This document shows, in pieces, positions 31,517 through 31,895 of a stretch of 31,895 nt of DNA. Positions within the stretch are counted from its first letter, which is position 1. The number at the start of each line of letters is the position of its first letter. The translations under genes were made by a program, and so were the position numbers. Source of the DNA: Chara braunii (lineage: Eukaryota > Streptophyta > Charophyceae > Charales > Characeae); the NCBI GenBank assembly GCA_003427395.1, contig BFEA01000723.1, forward strand, positions 340,967 through 372,861, read 5' to 3'. The notes beneath the pieces were generated by a model. The model did not search any database. It was not told where the DNA came from and saw only the letters and a program-made list of their open reading frames with translations.

Positions 31517-31607
31517 GGGCATCTCCACACCACTCTCGAAATCTGAAAAATGAGAATGAACTTCCCGCTAGAACATGGCCAGATGCACCCACCCCATTTT
31601 TGTCCTT
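31517..31607 (+). mobile_element. Partial second copy of the foldback element
   Basis: GGGCATCTCCACACCACTCT, then TGAGAATGAACTT, CGCTAGAACATGG and CAGATGCACCC, ending TTTTTGTCCTT, matches 31098-31190 at roughly 85 percent. The right inverted repeat is missing. Confidence 0.75.
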
Positions 31608-31895
31608 GGGCGTGGGTAGACACTCCTTACGAGTTCCTTGAGCCACAAGACTCTTAAACCACCAGTACCTCGCTCAGCTATCGGCCGCGGGCACTCCCGT
31701 ACACGCGCCGCAGCCCTAGGGGGTTCGGCCAAGGGAAGGCCCGGTGGCTGCGTGAAGGCCGGGCTCCGCTTCCCTAGGAACGACACACTTGAGAAAACAA
31801 AAAAAAAGAAAAAAGGGAGAAAAAAAAACAAATACACAAACAAAAAAAAAAAACGAACGGACAAAAAGTTGAAGTCGCGCAGGAGAGAGAGAGAG
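31608..31895. other. GC-rich block, A-rich block and GA repeat at the window edge
   Basis: On the minus strand GATAGCTGAGCGAGG (about 31671-31685) resembles a pol III A box, but no matching B box is convincing, so a SINE is only possible. An A-rich stretch runs 31795-31855. The window ends in a GA repeat that starts at about 31882. Confidence 0.45.

Noticed and set aside
31660-31760. Possible minus-strand tRNA-like head with GATAGCTGAGCGAGG
   Set aside because: The B box is too far from consensus to call.

Overview
This looks like nuclear DNA of a eukaryote with a large, repeat-rich genome: decayed LTR and non-LTR retrotransposons, long mono-, di- and tetranucleotide tracts, several tandem-repeat fields and no intact host gene that I can defend. 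A roughly 125-base piece of a bacterial-like mitochondrial small-subunit rRNA lies inside one retroelement; such conserved mitochondrial rRNA fits a plant, alga or protist rather than an animal. The style of the Ty3/gypsy polyprotein and the GHTHEDIDQ-type gene at the left edge remind me of charophyte green algae such as Chara. That is memory-based inference, not proof.

Layout, left to right. 3-1490 (+): a broken gene of a GHTHEDIDQ-motif family (I believe DUF7869), cut by the window edge and holding isolated N bases. 1601-1797: a 97-base duplication. 1865-2640: degenerate tandem repeats. About 3160-7640 (+): a dead Ty3/gypsy element with gag zinc knuckle, protease remnant, RT, RNase H, a PHD-like finger and integrase, interrupted at 4742-4868 by the mitochondrial rRNA fragment. 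8300-9010: a dense low-complexity field (GATT, poly-A/T, CA). 9010-12360: no recognisable gene.

12369-13990 is the most unusual part. Six tandem units of 114-143 bases with two core types are followed by seven spaced copies of a hairpin. Its CATT/AATG stem and 12-base loop are conserved, while the outer five base pairs vary between copies in a compensating way. An imperfect inverted repeat follows at 14251-14418. 14.4-20.3 kb has no recognisable gene, only small hairpins and short repeats.

About 20371-25964 (-): a dead LINE with an ORF1-like region, AP-endonuclease, RT carrying an internal 204-base tandem duplication, and a C-terminal zf-RVT domain. 26416-26473 (+): a tRNA-like SINE head. 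26.5-31.9 kb: CT microsatellites, poly-T tracts, a small foldback (MITE-like) element at 31088-31234 with a partial second copy, and no defendable gene.

The genes do not form a working pathway. The window is a stack of mobile-element remains, and its interest lies in the structured repeat array, the organelle rRNA patch and the PHD-like module in the gypsy element.
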